NCBI GenBank assembly: GCA_965661265.1
Contig: CBFIDE010000019.1
Span: 1-36,389 of the forward strand
Direction: 5' to 3'
Source: CBFIDE01 sp965661265
Lineage (GTDB): Bacteria > Bacteroidota > Bacteroidia > Flavobacteriales > Schleiferiaceae
DNA length: 36,389 nt
Below are positions 1-9,377 of this stretch, piece by piece; position 1 is the first letter of the stretch; every line of letters begins with the position of its first letter. Below the pieces are notes generated by a model that had not been told where the DNA came from, did not search any database, and saw only the letters and a program-made list of their open reading frames with translations. The position numbers were made by a program, and so were the translations under genes.

Positions 1-516
1 TAACTTTTCTTTATTCTCACCGTATTTTTCTCCAACTTTAATAGAGTAACCATCAATACCGCTATAGTAAACGCCCTCCCTTATATTCAAGGCTGGCTTT
101 TTATTAGTAATATTCTTAAGTAGTGTTTGACTCTTTAAATTGGCTACTGGAATGACGTAGTTTGAAAAGAAAAAGGCCGCAGTAGCAAGAAAAATCATGA
201 AAAGTAAAAGAGGTCTCATGATTCTAAATAATGACAATCCGCTAGATTTCATGGCTGCCATTTCATTGTGCTCACCTAAAGTTCCAAAAGTCATTATTGA
301 GGACAGTAGTATGGCTAAAGGAAGCGCCATGGGAACTACGGTTGCGCAAGTATAAAATAGTAACTCAGCGATGTAATACCATTCTACACCTCTCCCAACC
401 AGGTCATCAATATATTTCCAGACAAACTGCATGACCAAGAAAAGAACCATGATCAAGAAAGTAGCAAGAAAGGGTTTTATAAAAGACCCGAAAATAAATT
501 TATCAATAATCTTCAC
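1..516 (-). CDS. lptG: LptF/LptG-family permease, N-terminal part (runs off the left edge)
   Basis: The first 172 codons of a membrane permease are visible; the C-terminus lies beyond base 1. Proteins of this YjgP/YjgQ family form, with LptB, the inner-membrane ABC machine that extracts LPS and feeds it to LptC/LptA. The sequence shows an N-terminal hydrophobic helix after IIDKFIFGSFIKPF, a second and third hydrophobic segment, and the family-typical stretch around GEHNEMAAMKSSG between helices 3 and 4. The start is a GTG at 516-514, because the only in-frame upstream codons lie inside lolA; the two genes overlap by 14 nt, so translation is probably coupled. It is the last visible gene of the ftsK-lolA-lptG run. 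Whether it is LptF or LptG cannot be decided from this part. Confidence 0.87.
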   Translation of the reverse strand, partial: MKIIDKFIFGSFIKPFLATFLIMVLFLVMQFVWKYIDDLVGRGVEWYYIAELLFYTCATVVPMALPLAILLSSIMTFGTLGEHNEMAAMKSSGLSLFRIMRPLLLFMIFLATAAFFFSNYVIPVANLKSQTLLKNITNKKPALNIREGVYYSGIDGYSIKVGEKYGENKEKL

Positions 517-1156
517 TGATAATGTAATCTAGAGCTTCATACTTGGCCTTGTCAAACAGGAAAAAGTCAGCCCCAAGCTCTTGATCCTTCTTTATATTTT
601 TCAGCTTGATTGTGGTGATTGTTCCATTTGTTCCCCATTGCTTAATTGAAATAGGCTCCTTAGTAAGTTTATCAAAACCAATCATTATTTTATCAATTTC
701 TTCGCTTGCATTGGGCTCCAGAATTACATATTGAATTGTTTTAGTTCCAATTTTCTCTGTTCCGCCTAATTTTAAGGAATGTCCCTTTTTATAGATATCG
801 AGAATACTTAAAGGATTTATATCTTCTTTAGGATCAAATTGATTGATAATTACTTCTTTTTCTTCAACAAGTATCATATAAACAAATGAGCCATTCTTTA
901 GGATTTCAGTATCCATCATCTTAAGCTTATAGTTTTCTCCTTGTGTTATTACATTTCCTGAATTCTCCACTTTGGTAGGAGGATCCGTTCTATTGTTCAA
1001 TAGTGTATAATCAAAATCCATTTGAATAGTCTTGCTTGACTTTAACTTACTGCTTACTTCATCTAACAGCTTCTTGGCTTCAACATTTGATTGTCCAAAA
1101 ACTGTAACAGAAAAAACTAGAAAAAATACGCTTAGATATGACTTTAATATTTTCAT
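503..1156 (-). CDS. lolA: LolA-family outer-membrane lipoprotein carrier
   Basis: This 217-residue periplasmic protein carries lipoproteins from the inner-membrane Lol ABC release complex to the outer membrane. It begins with a Sec signal peptide of about 21 residues (Lys-containing start, hydrophobic core, cleavage near FGQS). The mature part has the LolA pattern: repeated short beta strands, the KSSKTIQMDFDYTL opening strand, and a central hydrophobic strand followed by a region written as IGFDKLTKEPISIKQW. It starts 2 nt after the ftsK stop and overlaps lptG by 14 nt, so it sits in one transcript with both. The ftsK-lolA-lptG order is a common Bacteroidota arrangement. The client-release permease of the LolC/E family is encoded elsewhere in this window (12610-13839). 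Confidence 0.88.
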   Translation of the reverse strand: MKILKSYLSVFFLVFSVTVFGQSNVEAKKLLDEVSSKLKSSKTIQMDFDYTLLNNRTDPPTKVENSGNVITQGENYKLKMMDTEILKNGSFVYMILVEEKEVIINQFDPKEDINPLSILDIYKKGHSLKLGGTEKIGTKTIQYVILEPNASEEIDKIMIGFDKLTKEPISIKQWGTNGTITTIKLKNIKKDQELGADFFLFDKAKYEALDYIISEDY

Positions 1157-1158
1157 AA

Positions 1159-3642
1159 TTATAAATTATCCATTTCGTTTTTCAATAACTGTTCCAAAGA
1201 CATTTCATCTGGTATAAGTACTTGGCGAGCTTTAGAACCTTCAAATGGTCCTATAATACCAGCTAACTCTAATTGATCAACAATTCGACCAGCTCTATTA
1301 TAGCCTAGTTTAAGTTTTCTTTGAAGCAAACTTGCAGATCCTTGTTGGTGAATAACAATTATTCTAGCGGCATCCTCAAATAAAGCATCCCTTTCACTAA
1401 TATCATTTAGTTCAAGCCCACCACCTTCTTCATCTGTCTTATACTCTGGTAATAAATAAGCTTCAGGATAAGCTTGTTGGCTCCCAATATAATCTGTAAT
1501 TAACTCCACTTCTGGAGTATCTACAAAGGCACATTGTAACCTTAAAATTTCCGAACCAGAACTATAAAGCATATCTCCTTTTCCAATAAGTTGCTCTGCA
1601 CCTCCTGCGTCTAAAATGGTTCTTGAATCAATTTTAGAAGTTACTCTAAAAGCAGCTCTAGTAGGGAAGTTAGCTTTAATGATACCAGTGATCACATTAA
1701 CAGAAGGCCTTTGTGTAGCTACTATTAAATGAATTCCAATAGCTCTTGCTAGCTGTGCTAAACGTGCTATTGGTGTTTCAACTTCTTTTCCTGCCGTCAT
1801 AATTAAGTCCGCAAACTCATCTATAACCAGAATGATATAAGGTAGGTACTTATGCCCATCTTCTGGATTTAGTTTCCTTTGGACAAACTTTGCATTATAT
1901 TCTTTTAGATTCCTACAGAAAGCAGTTTTTAAAAGATCATACCTATTGTCCATTTCAATACATAGGCTGTTCAGGGTTGCTACAACTTTGGAGGTATCAG
2001 TAATGATTGCTTCTTCTGTATCGGGTAGTTTTGCTAAGTAGTGTCTTTCAATTTTATTGAAAAGGGTAAGTTCAACTTTCTTAGGGTCTACTAGAATAAA
2101 CTTTACTTGAGAAGGGTGTTTCTTATAAAGTATTGAGGTAAGAATTACATTTAAACCAACAGACTTTCCTTGTCCAGTTGCCCCAGCCATCAGCATATGA
2201 GGCATTTTAGCTAAATCTGCTATAAAGGTTTCATTACTAATGGTTTTACCAAAAGCAATTGGAAGTTCCATATCTGTTTTTTGAAACTTTTCACTTTTTA
2301 TGAGATTCCGCATAGGAACCATTTGTGGGCTCGTGCTGGGTACTTCAATTCCAATTGTTCCCTTACCAGGGATTGGAGCAATAATTCTTATACCCAAGGC
2401 ACTCAGTGAAAGCGCAATATCATCTTCAAGGTTTTTAATCTTAGAAATTCTTACTCCAGCTGCAGGCACAATTTCATAGAGTGTAACAGTAGGACCTATG
2501 GTCGCTTTTATCTTAGAAATCTCAATGTTGTAGTTATTAAGTGTATTAACAATCTTGTTCTTGTTCTCTTCTAATTCTTCTTGATTGATGGTAATATTGC
2601 TATCGCCATAATCGGTCAAGAGATCAATGTTAGGAAGTTTAAATCTTGATAAATCCAATTTTGGATCATATTCACCAAAGTCCTTTAGAGTTTTATTTAT
2701 TTCTTTATTTGAAACCAACTCTTCTTTAGCCGCTGTTTCAATCTCAAGATCTGCAGAATCTTCTTCATCTTCGAGCTTATTATCGGCCTCAGCCTCAACA
2801 ATAGGTCCAGTAATCCTCTCTAATTGAATCCCATCTGACCTAGATTCTATTACAACTGACTTTTCTTTTGTCTGATGAACAGCATCTAACTCTAACTCTT
2901 TGGTTTCATTAGTTAGCTCAGCTTTGGATTCAATCATGATATTAAAGTCAGAAGTTTCTGATTCAATCTCTTCAGTCGTAGCTGAGGAAAACTCATGTTC
3001 CGTGACTAGATCAGTATCCTTTGTTTTGAATTTCAATACCATCTTACCAATAAAGTGACTGATTTTTTCAGCAGTCCACTTAAAATAAATGGCGCAATAG
3101 ATAATTATTGCGAAAAACAGAGATATTCCCAGGCCTAATTGACCCAATAGATTGACAAGGAAAACATTAGTTCCTATTCCATTTGAACCTGCGATAAGAG
3201 CGTTGTTCGGAACCAGGAAAGCAAACATACTAGGAGTCCAAATAAGGAAGTATACATAATTAAGCAGCTTCTTATAAAGACTTTTTTGTTGCGCTCTAAG
3301 GCTAAACTTAAGCCCTAAAAGGAAAATAAAGAAAGGAAGCAGAAAAGCGCTAACTCCAAATCCATGATATATGAAATTATGCCCTAGTGCAGCACCAATC
3401 TTTCCTAATACATTATGAACTTTATAGTCATCATTAGCTAATAGGCTTAGAAAACCTTCTTCAAGTTCAGACTGATCTAAGCTCCAATTCATCAAGTAGG
3501 ATGAAAACGCTGCAACCATGAAAACAGCAATAAATATTAAAAAGATCCCAAATACAGACTGATTGGTCTTATTGGACAGTAAAGTTTGTGTGGAACTTAT
3601 GAGCTTTATGCGATTTTTGTTTTTTCCTTTCTTCACGGACAT
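1159..3642 (-). CDS. ftsK: FtsK/SpoIIIE DNA translocase
   Basis: An 827-residue septal DNA pump that clears and orients chromosome ends during division. Roughly residues 25-200 hold about four membrane helices; an acidic, low-complexity linker of about 130 residues follows; the motor domain then has Walker A GATGQGKS with Lys493 and a Walker B strand IDEFAD, plus the VATQRPS motif. The last 65 residues form the winged-helix gamma domain that reads polar DNA signals (Q-G-S-A-S-L-L-Q-R-K-L-K-L-G-Y-N-R-A). Length is normal for Bacteroidota FtsK, which has a shorter linker than the E. coli protein. The ATG at 3642 is preceded by a perfect -7 box. It heads the ftsK-lolA-lptG operon. Confidence 0.96.
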   Translation of the reverse strand: MSVKKGKNKNRIKLISSTQTLLSNKTNQSVFGIFLIFIAVFMVAAFSSYLMNWSLDQSELEEGFLSLLANDDYKVHNVLGKIGAALGHNFIYHGFGVSAFLLPFFIFLLGLKFSLRAQQKSLYKKLLNYVYFLIWTPSMFAFLVPNNALIAGSNGIGTNVFLVNLLGQLGLGISLFFAIIIYCAIYFKWTAEKISHFIGKMVLKFKTKDTDLVTEHEFSSATTEEIESETSDFNIMIESKAELTNETKELELDAVHQTKEKSVVIESRSDGIQLERITGPIVEAEADNKLEDEEDSADLEIETAAKEELVSNKEINKTLKDFGEYDPKLDLSRFKLPNIDLLTDYGDSNITINQEELEENKNKIVNTLNNYNIEISKIKATIGPTVTLYEIVPAAGVRISKIKNLEDDIALSLSALGIRIIAPIPGKGTIGIEVPSTSPQMVPMRNLIKSEKFQKTDMELPIAFGKTISNETFIADLAKMPHMLMAGATGQGKSVGLNVILTSILYKKHPSQVKFILVDPKKVELTLFNKIERHYLAKLPDTEEAIITDTSKVVATLNSLCIEMDNRYDLLKTAFCRNLKEYNAKFVQRKLNPEDGHKYLPYIILVIDEFADLIMTAGKEVETPIARLAQLARAIGIHLIVATQRPSVNVITGIIKANFPTRAAFRVTSKIDSRTILDAGGAEQLIGKGDMLYSSGSEILRLQCAFVDTPEVELITDYIGSQQAYPEAYLLPEYKTDEEGGGLELNDISERDALFEDAARIIVIHQQGSASLLQRKLKLGYNRAGRIVDQLELAGIIGPFEGSKARQVLIPDEMSLEQLLKNEMDNL

Positions 3643-3662
3643 TATGCCAATTTAGTAACTTT

Positions 3663-3670
3663 CAAAAATA
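3663..3670 (-). promoter_or_regulatory. ftsK promoter -7 box
   Basis: TATTTTTG on the minus strand matches the Bacteroidota consensus TAnnTTTG exactly. It leaves 20 nt before the ftsK ATG, so the leader would be about 14-16 nt. I see no good -33 TTG at the usual distance. Confidence 0.6.
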
Positions 3671-3854
3671 AGAACATTTTATAAGAGAATTATGGATTAA
3701 TCCGAGCTTAATTTGCTTTCTATACACTTAGATTGTTAATATTTATTTCTATTGCTACTCCAAATTTTAATAATCTATAACAATTGACTTTAACTTATGC
3801 TTATTTCAATCAAGATTAGTTTGAAATGAGGATGCATAGCTTGGTGAAATCTTC

Positions 3855-3862
3855 TATTTTTG
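3855..3862 (+). promoter_or_regulatory. arginase operon promoter -7 box
   Basis: TATTTTTG matches TAnnTTTG exactly and leaves 18 nt before the arginase ATG. The 238-bp divergent region with ftsK (3643-3880) otherwise holds only AT-rich sequence and no coding potential that I can see. Confidence 0.6.
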
Positions 3863-3880
3863 TGCCTGAAAAATTGAATT

Positions 3881-4822
3881 ATGTCCAGAAAGGTACGATT
3901 ACTTAGTTCCATGTCTGAGTTAGGGGCTGGCACAAGGGGAGCAAGTTTAGGGTTTGAAGCGTTTAGACTAGCAAGCTTAAAAGATGATCCTGGATTTCTA
4001 GATCAATTTGATTTTGAAGAGGTAGAGAATTTTAACTATAGCCTACATAAAGAGACTTCTTTCACTTTTGGAAAAAAAATTGACTATATCTCAAAAGTAT
4101 ATCAGCTTAATGCTGACGCTATAGAAAGGAGTCTAAAAGATAATATGTTTCCTTTTATTTTTACTGGAGACCATTCTAATGCTGGAGGAACTATTGCCGG
4201 TATTAAGCAACATTACCGTGATAAAACTTTAGGTGTACTATGGATTGATGCTCATGCCGATTTACATTCGCCATATACCAGCCCAACAGGTAATGTGCAT
4301 GGAATGCCGCTAGCCACAGCAATTTTTGAAGATAATTTAGACTCTCAAATTAATGATCCAAGTCCAGAAGTAATTGCCAATTGGAATAAAATGAAGGGTA
4401 AAAGTCAAAGACTAAAGCCTGAGAATTTAGTATTTGTGGGAGTTAGAGATACGGAGACTCCAGAAAATAACTTACTTCGCAAGTATTCAATTCCAAATTA
4501 TTCTACAGCTCAACTTAGAGAGATGGGCTTAAAACAGTCGGTTGATAAGATCAAGGAAAGCTTTGTGAATTGCGATATTCTTTATGTTTCATTTGATGTA
4601 GATAGTTTAGACTCTAGCATAAGTAAAGGTACAGGAACTCCAGTGCCAAATGGATTGAGTAAGAATGAAGCAAAAGAACTTATTTTATCCTTTTTAGATG
4701 ATCCAAGACTAGTGTGTCTGGAGTGCACAGAAATAAATCCTCTATTAGACGATAAAAATACAATGGCAGAAGCTGCTTATGAAATATTGAAGCCAGCACT
4801 GCAAACCCTTAAACAGGACTAA
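3881..4822 (+). CDS. Arginase-family (ureohydrolase) enzyme
   Basis: A 313-residue ureohydrolase, probably arginase (arginine to ornithine plus urea). The binuclear Mn site is complete: GDHS at 96-99 (His98), DAHAD at 123-127, and SFDVDS with Asp239 and Asp241, followed by the E-I-N-P-L-L-D motif near 284-290. The N-terminal GAGTRGASLG loop is typical of bacterial arginases. Formiminoglutamase and agmatinase share these motifs, so substrate is inferred, not shown. Its stop codon TAA shares one base with the argS ATG (TAATG), so the two are translationally coupled. The start at 3881 is set by the promoter box 18 nt upstream. Confidence 0.85.
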   Translation: MSRKVRLLSSMSELGAGTRGASLGFEAFRLASLKDDPGFLDQFDFEEVENFNYSLHKETSFTFGKKIDYISKVYQLNADAIERSLKDNMFPFIFTGDHSNAGGTIAGIKQHYRDKTLGVLWIDAHADLHSPYTSPTGNVHGMPLATAIFEDNLDSQINDPSPEVIANWNKMKGKSQRLKPENLVFVGVRDTETPENNLLRKYSIPNYSTAQLREMGLKQSVDKIKESFVNCDILYVSFDVDSLDSSISKGTGTPVPNGLSKNEAKELILSFLDDPRLVCLECTEINPLLDDKNTMAEAAYEILKPALQTLKQD

Positions 4823-6606
4823 TGTTAGCATTGAAAGAATTAATTAAGGCTGATGCTCTTGCCGTACTTGATAGTTTATATGGCTATCAGCCTGAGAAAT
4901 TGGAGCTTCAATTAACAAGAAAAGAGTTTGAAGGAGAGTTGACATTAGTTGTTTTTCCTATTGTTAGATTCTCGAAAAAAAGTCCTGAAGTTACAGCGGC
5001 TGAAATAGGAGAAGCTCTTGTAAAAAGAATGGCTAAGCTAGAGTCCTTTAATGTTGTAAAAGGATTTTTGAATCTAAAAGTGAATGACGCCTATTTTATA
5101 AAGTCTTTTGCAGCTGCTTATCGCGATTTAAACTACGGAAAGAGTAAGGAGAAACTTAAACCAATAATGGTGGAGTATTCTTCTCCTAATACAAATAAGC
5201 CTCTTCACTTAGGTCATATCCGGAACAATCTATTAGGATATTCAGTAGCTGAAATTTTAAAGGCTGCAGGTCATCCTTCTGTTAAGGTTCAGATTATTAA
5301 TGATAGAGGTATTCATATTTGTAAAAGTATGATCGCATGGATGCTTTACGGAAAAGGTGAAGAACCAATAACCAAAGGTATTAAAGGAGATAAACTTGTT
5401 GGAAAGTACTATGTTCTTTTTGACAAGGAGTATAAAATGCAGCAATCAGAATTAATAGCATCCGGTTTTTCAGAAGAAGAAGCTAAAGAGCGTGCGCCTA
5501 TTATGATTCAGGCAAGAGATTTATTGATGAGGTGGGAGCAAGGTGATCCTGAAACTATTGCGCTCTGGAAAAAAATGAACCAATGGGTATATGATGGCTT
5601 TGATGCCACATATGAAGCTTTAGGAGTAGATTTTGATAAAAACTACTACGAGAGTGAAACCTATCTGCTTGGGAAAAAAGTTGTAGATCAAGGATTAGAA
5701 ACGGGAATTTTTTATAAAGAGGATGATGGTTCAGTTTGGATTGATCTAGAAAAAGAAGGTCTTGATAAAAAACTTCTACTTAGAGGTGATGGAACAAGTG
5801 TATATATGACTCAAGATTTAGGAACTGCAATTCAACGATTTCAGGATTTTAAGTCAGAAGGTTTAAGTTCAATGATCTATACTGTTGGAAATGAGCAGGA
5901 TTATCACTTTAAAGTATTATTTACCATCCTTAAGAAAATGGGATACGATTGGGCGGATGAGCTCTATCACCTTTCTTATGGAATGGTTGATTTACCAAGT
6001 GGTAAAATGAAATCCAGAGAAGGAACCGTTGTGGATGCTGATGATCTTATTAACGATATGATTTCTGAAGCTAAAAGAATATCTGAAGAGCTTGGAAAAA
6101 CAGAAGGTCTTGAGCCAAGTGATAAGGATAAGCTTTACAGCACCATTGGATTAGGGGCTCTCAAATACTTTATTCTAAAGGTTGACCCAAAGAAGAGAAT
6201 GATGTTTGATCCTGAAGAATCTATAGATTTCACTGGAAATACAGGGCCTTTTATTCAATATACCTATGCAAGAATAAATTCTCTTTTGAAAAAGGGAGGT
6301 CTAGATGAAAGTCTAGAAGTAACTTATTCCAAAACTTTGGACCCAGCAGAAAAAGCAATTATTAAGCAATTAATGCTTTTCCCAATGATCATTACTCAAG
6401 CCGCTGAAGAGCATAGCCCTGCTGTAATAGCTAATTATATATATGATTTAGTTAAAGTGTTTAATACAATGTATCAGCAGCTGCCAATCTTGAATGATGA
6501 AGATAGTGAGGCTATTGTTTTTAGAATTCAATTATCTAGCTTAGTAGCTAGATCCATAAAGTTAGGAATGTCACTTTTGGGAATAGAAGTGCCAAATAGA
6601 ATGTAA
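4822..6606 (+). CDS. argS: Arginyl-tRNA synthetase
   Basis: A 594-residue class I aminoacyl-tRNA synthetase that charges tRNA-Arg. An N-terminal Add-1 domain is followed by the signature HLGHIRNN (His129, His132) and, in the catalytic core, a KMSKS equivalent written GKMKSREGT at 394-402. The C-terminal anticodon-binding DALR domain has the F-I-Q-Y-T-Y-A-R-I signature and ends in the expected Met after P-N-R. Size and domains are complete. Translation starts on the overlapping TAATG of the arginase stop. It is followed after 36 nt by ffh, with no promoter box between, so the four genes from arginase to folD are likely one transcript. Confidence 0.97.
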   Translation: MLALKELIKADALAVLDSLYGYQPEKLELQLTRKEFEGELTLVVFPIVRFSKKSPEVTAAEIGEALVKRMAKLESFNVVKGFLNLKVNDAYFIKSFAAAYRDLNYGKSKEKLKPIMVEYSSPNTNKPLHLGHIRNNLLGYSVAEILKAAGHPSVKVQIINDRGIHICKSMIAWMLYGKGEEPITKGIKGDKLVGKYYVLFDKEYKMQQSELIASGFSEEEAKERAPIMIQARDLLMRWEQGDPETIALWKKMNQWVYDGFDATYEALGVDFDKNYYESETYLLGKKVVDQGLETGIFYKEDDGSVWIDLEKEGLDKKLLLRGDGTSVYMTQDLGTAIQRFQDFKSEGLSSMIYTVGNEQDYHFKVLFTILKKMGYDWADELYHLSYGMVDLPSGKMKSREGTVVDADDLINDMISEAKRISEELGKTEGLEPSDKDKLYSTIGLGALKYFILKVDPKKRMMFDPEESIDFTGNTGPFIQYTYARINSLLKKGGLDESLEVTYSKTLDPAEKAIIKQLMLFPMIITQAAEEHSPAVIANYIYDLVKVFNTMYQQLPILNDEDSEAIVFRIQLSSLVARSIKLGMSLLGIEVPNRM

Positions 6607-6642
6607 GAAAGGAATAGCCAAATTCCATATTAAGAAAAAAGA

Positions 6643-7986
6643 ATGTTCGATAATTTACAAGACAAATTAGACAAAGCCTTTCAGGTACTGAAAGGACAAG
6701 GACAGATTTCAGAACTCAATGTTGCTGAAACACTTAAGGAGATTAGAAGAGCATTGGTAGATGCCGATGTAAGCTTCAAGATAGCAAAACAATTTACTGC
6801 AAGAGTAAAGGAAAAGGCATTAGGTGAAAAAGTACTGACAAGCCTAAAGCCAGGTCAATTGATGACCAAGATAGTAAGAGATGAAATGGCATCCCTTATG
6901 GGAGAGAATGCAGTTGAACTGAATCTTACTTCTAAGCCTTCTATAATACTAATGGCAGGATTGCAAGGATCAGGTAAAACTACTCATAGTGGAAAGTTAG
7001 CCTCTTATCTGAAGACTAAAAAGACTAAAAAAGTATTGCTTGTTGCTGCAGATGTATACAGACCAGCAGCAATTAACCAGCTTCAGGTTGTTGGTGAACA
7101 AATAGGAGTGGAGGTCTATGCAGAATTAGAGAACAAAAGTCCTGTAGACATCGCTAAGAACGCTGTTGCTCATGCAAAATCAAATGGTTTTAATGTAGTA
7201 ATTGTCGATACGGCAGGTAGACTTGCTATTGATCAAGCCATGATGGAAGAGATCAGAAGTGTCCATAAATCCATAGATCCAGACGAAACGCTTTTTGTGG
7301 TTGACTCTATGACAGGTCAGGATGCTGTGAATACAGCTAATGCCTTTAATGATGTCTTAGATTATGATGGTGTAATCCTTACAAAATTGGATGGTGACAC
7401 CAGAGGTGGTGCAGCACTAACTATTAGAACTGTTGTAAATAAACCTATTAAGTTTATTGGTACCGGTGAGAAAATGGATGCCTTGGATGTTTTCTATCCA
7501 GATAGAATGGCTGATAGAATCTTAGGTATGGGAGATGTTGTTTCTTTGGTTGAACGTGCTCAAGAGCAGTTTGATGAAAAGGAAGCAAGAAGAGTTCAAA
7601 AAAAGATAGCAACCAATAATTTTGATTTTGATGATTTCCTAGGGCAAATCAAGCAGATCAAAAAGATGGGTAATATGAAAGACCTAATGGGAATGATCCC
7701 AGGAATGGGTAAAATGATGAAGAATGTAGATATTGATGATGACGCCTTTAAAGGAATAGAGGCTATCATTCATTCAATGACTCCAGAAGAAAGAGCTAAT
7801 CCAAGCTTGATTAATGGGAGTAGAAGGAAAAGAATTGCAAGTGGAAGCGGAAAAGAGATTAAAGATATAAATCAACTTCTGAAGCAATTTGGAGAAATGA
7901 GCAAAATGATGAAAATGATGCAAGGTGGTGGCGCAAAGAAAATGGCCGGCATGATGCGTGGAATGGGAGGTGGAAAACCTTTTTAA
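6643..7986 (+). CDS. ffh: Signal recognition particle protein Ffh (SRP54)
   Basis: A 447-residue SRP GTPase that binds signal sequences and 4.5S RNA and delivers ribosomes to FtsY. The NG domain has a P-loop GLQGSGKTT (Lys112), DTAGR at 189-193 and TKLDGD at 247-252. The C-terminal M domain is rich in methionine (several MM and GMG repeats through to the final GGG) and contains the RNA-binding S-R-R-K-R-I-A-S-G-S-G motif. The protein is complete and of normal length. The gene for the 4.5S RNA is not recognisable in this window. Nine bases separate it from folD. Confidence 0.97.
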   Translation: MFDNLQDKLDKAFQVLKGQGQISELNVAETLKEIRRALVDADVSFKIAKQFTARVKEKALGEKVLTSLKPGQLMTKIVRDEMASLMGENAVELNLTSKPSIILMAGLQGSGKTTHSGKLASYLKTKKTKKVLLVAADVYRPAAINQLQVVGEQIGVEVYAELENKSPVDIAKNAVAHAKSNGFNVVIVDTAGRLAIDQAMMEEIRSVHKSIDPDETLFVVDSMTGQDAVNTANAFNDVLDYDGVILTKLDGDTRGGAALTIRTVVNKPIKFIGTGEKMDALDVFYPDRMADRILGMGDVVSLVERAQEQFDEKEARRVQKKIATNNFDFDDFLGQIKQIKKMGNMKDLMGMIPGMGKMMKNVDIDDDAFKGIEAIIHSMTPEERANPSLINGSRRKRIASGSGKEIKDINQLLKQFGEMSKMMKMMQGGGAKKMAGMMRGMGGGKPF

Positions 7987-7995
7987 ATTAATTAG

Positions 7996-8871
7996 ATGAA
8001 TATTTTAGACGGAAAGAAAACCTCACAAGAAATTAAAGCTGAAATAGCTATTGAGGTAAAAGCTTTAGTAGAAAAAGGTAGCAAGAGACCTCATTTAGCG
8101 GCTGTACTGGTTGGAAATAATGGAGCTTCTATAACTTACGTAAATGCAAAGGTTAAGGACTGTGAAGAGGTAGATTTTAAATCAAGCCTACTGAAGTTTT
8201 CTGAAACAATTTCTGAGAAGGAACTTTTAGATGAAGTGAAAAAGCTTAATCTAGATGATGATATTGATGGTTTTATCGTTCAGTTACCTCTTCCTAAACA
8301 TATCAATGAGCAAAAGGTAATAATGGCTATAGATCCTGAAAAGGATGTGGATGGATTTCATCCGCAAAACCTTGGAAAGATGGCATTGAATCTACCAACT
8401 TATTTACCAGCTACCCCCATGGGTATTATGGATCTGTTAGATCGCTATAATATTGAGACAGGAGGTAAGCATTGTGTTGTGGTAGGAAGAAGCCATATTG
8501 TTGGCTTGCCTGCCAGTATTTTAATGGGTAGAAATGCATATCCAGGAAATGCAACTGTCACTCTAACACATTCAAGGACCAACAACCTAAAAAAATTACT
8601 AAAAGAGGCTGATATTATTATCGCAGCTATTGGAAAGCCTGATTTTATTACTGCTGACATGGTTAAGGATGGGGTCGTAATTATTGATGTTGGGACAACA
8701 AGAGTAGTGGATAAATCCAAAAAGTCTGGCTATAAGTTGAAGGGTGATGTGGATTTTGAAAATGTAAGTAAAAAAGCTAGTTATATTACTCCTGTTCCAG
8801 GTGGTGTAGGTCCAATGACTAGAGTTAGCCTTATAAAAAATACTTTAATGGCGCTTAGAAAAAAGCTTTAG
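7996..8871 (+). CDS. folD: Bifunctional methylene-tetrahydrofolate dehydrogenase/cyclohydrolase FolD
   Basis: A 291-residue cytosolic enzyme interconverting 5,10-methylene-, methenyl- and 10-formyl-tetrahydrofolate. Visible family motifs are the substrate loop with Y-V-N-A-K-V-K-D-C containing the catalytic Lys, the QLPLP and DGFHPQN motifs, P-A-T-P-M-G, and the Rossmann nucleotide loop VVGRSHIVGLP. The C-terminal PVPGGVGPMTRV signature is intact. It ends the arginase-argS-ffh-folD run. Its TAG stop abuts the smpB stop directly, with no spacer for a terminator. Confidence 0.97.
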   Translation: MNILDGKKTSQEIKAEIAIEVKALVEKGSKRPHLAAVLVGNNGASITYVNAKVKDCEEVDFKSSLLKFSETISEKELLDEVKKLNLDDDIDGFIVQLPLPKHINEQKVIMAIDPEKDVDGFHPQNLGKMALNLPTYLPATPMGIMDLLDRYNIETGGKHCVVVGRSHIVGLPASILMGRNAYPGNATVTLTHSRTNNLKKLLKEADIIIAAIGKPDFITADMVKDGVVIIDVGTTRVVDKSKKSGYKLKGDVDFENVSKKASYITPVPGGVGPMTRVSLIKNTLMALRKKL

Positions 8872-9321
8872 TTAACTATTTCTGTCAATTTCTCTTTTTA
8901 AGGACTTCTCTTTTAGAGAGTGGCGCTTGTCATATAATTTTTTTCCGGCTCCTAGGCCGATTTCTAGCTTTGCCAAGCCTTTATCATTTACAAACAGCCT
9001 AATAGGAACTATGCTGAGGTTTCCGCCTTGCTCTAGGCTAGTCTTTATTTTTTTGAGCTCTCTCTTATTCAATAATAACTTTCTCTCTCTAAGAGGTTCG
9101 TGATTGTTGATATTACCGTATTTATATTCCGCAATGTGAAGATTTCTAATAAAGAGTTCTTCACCTTTAAAAAAACAATAACTATCTGACATACTAACCA
9201 AGGAATCTCTAATTGACTTAATTTCAGTGCCTAAGAGCATAAGGCCAGCTAAGTAAGTGCTCGTGATTTCGTAATTAAATCTCGCTTTCCTGTTTTTTAT
9301 ATTTATATAAGCTTGTGACAT
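8872..9321 (-). CDS. smpB: SsrA (tmRNA)-binding protein SmpB
   Basis: A 149-residue partner of tmRNA in ribosome rescue. The OB-fold core has N-R-K-A-R-F-N-Y-E-I, the conserved G-T-E-I-K-S-I-R segment, and the basic C-terminal tail ending in K-L-Y-D-K-R plus a Lys/Arg-rich stretch that enters the decoding site. Length matches the family. It is monocistronic and divergent from pyrD with 56 nt between the start codons. Only near-matches to a -7 box lie upstream (TAATTTTA at 9333-9326, GAAATTTG at 9373-9366), so its promoter is uncertain. The tmRNA gene is not in this window. Confidence 0.95.
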   Translation of the reverse strand: MSQAYINIKNRKARFNYEITSTYLAGLMLLGTEIKSIRDSLVSMSDSYCFFKGEELFIRNLHIAEYKYGNINNHEPLRERKLLLNKRELKKIKTSLEQGGNLSIVPIRLFVNDKGLAKLEIGLGAGKKLYDKRHSLKEKSLKREIDRNS

Positions 9322-9354
9322 GGCGTAAAATTAGAATTAATCTAGCTTAGTACG

Positions 9355-9362
9355 TACTTTTG
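9355..9362 (+). promoter_or_regulatory. pyrD promoter -7 box
   Basis: TACTTTTG fits TAnnTTTG exactly and leaves 15 nt before the ATG at 9378. A TTG in frame with pyrD lies inside the box (9360-9362), so a start there would be upstream of the probable transcription start and can be rejected. Confidence 0.62.
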
Positions 9363-9377
9363 TGCCAAATTTCATTC

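Noticed and set aside
8445..8720. Minus-strand open frame of 91 residues inside folD
   Set aside because: Shadow of a fully conserved housekeeping gene.
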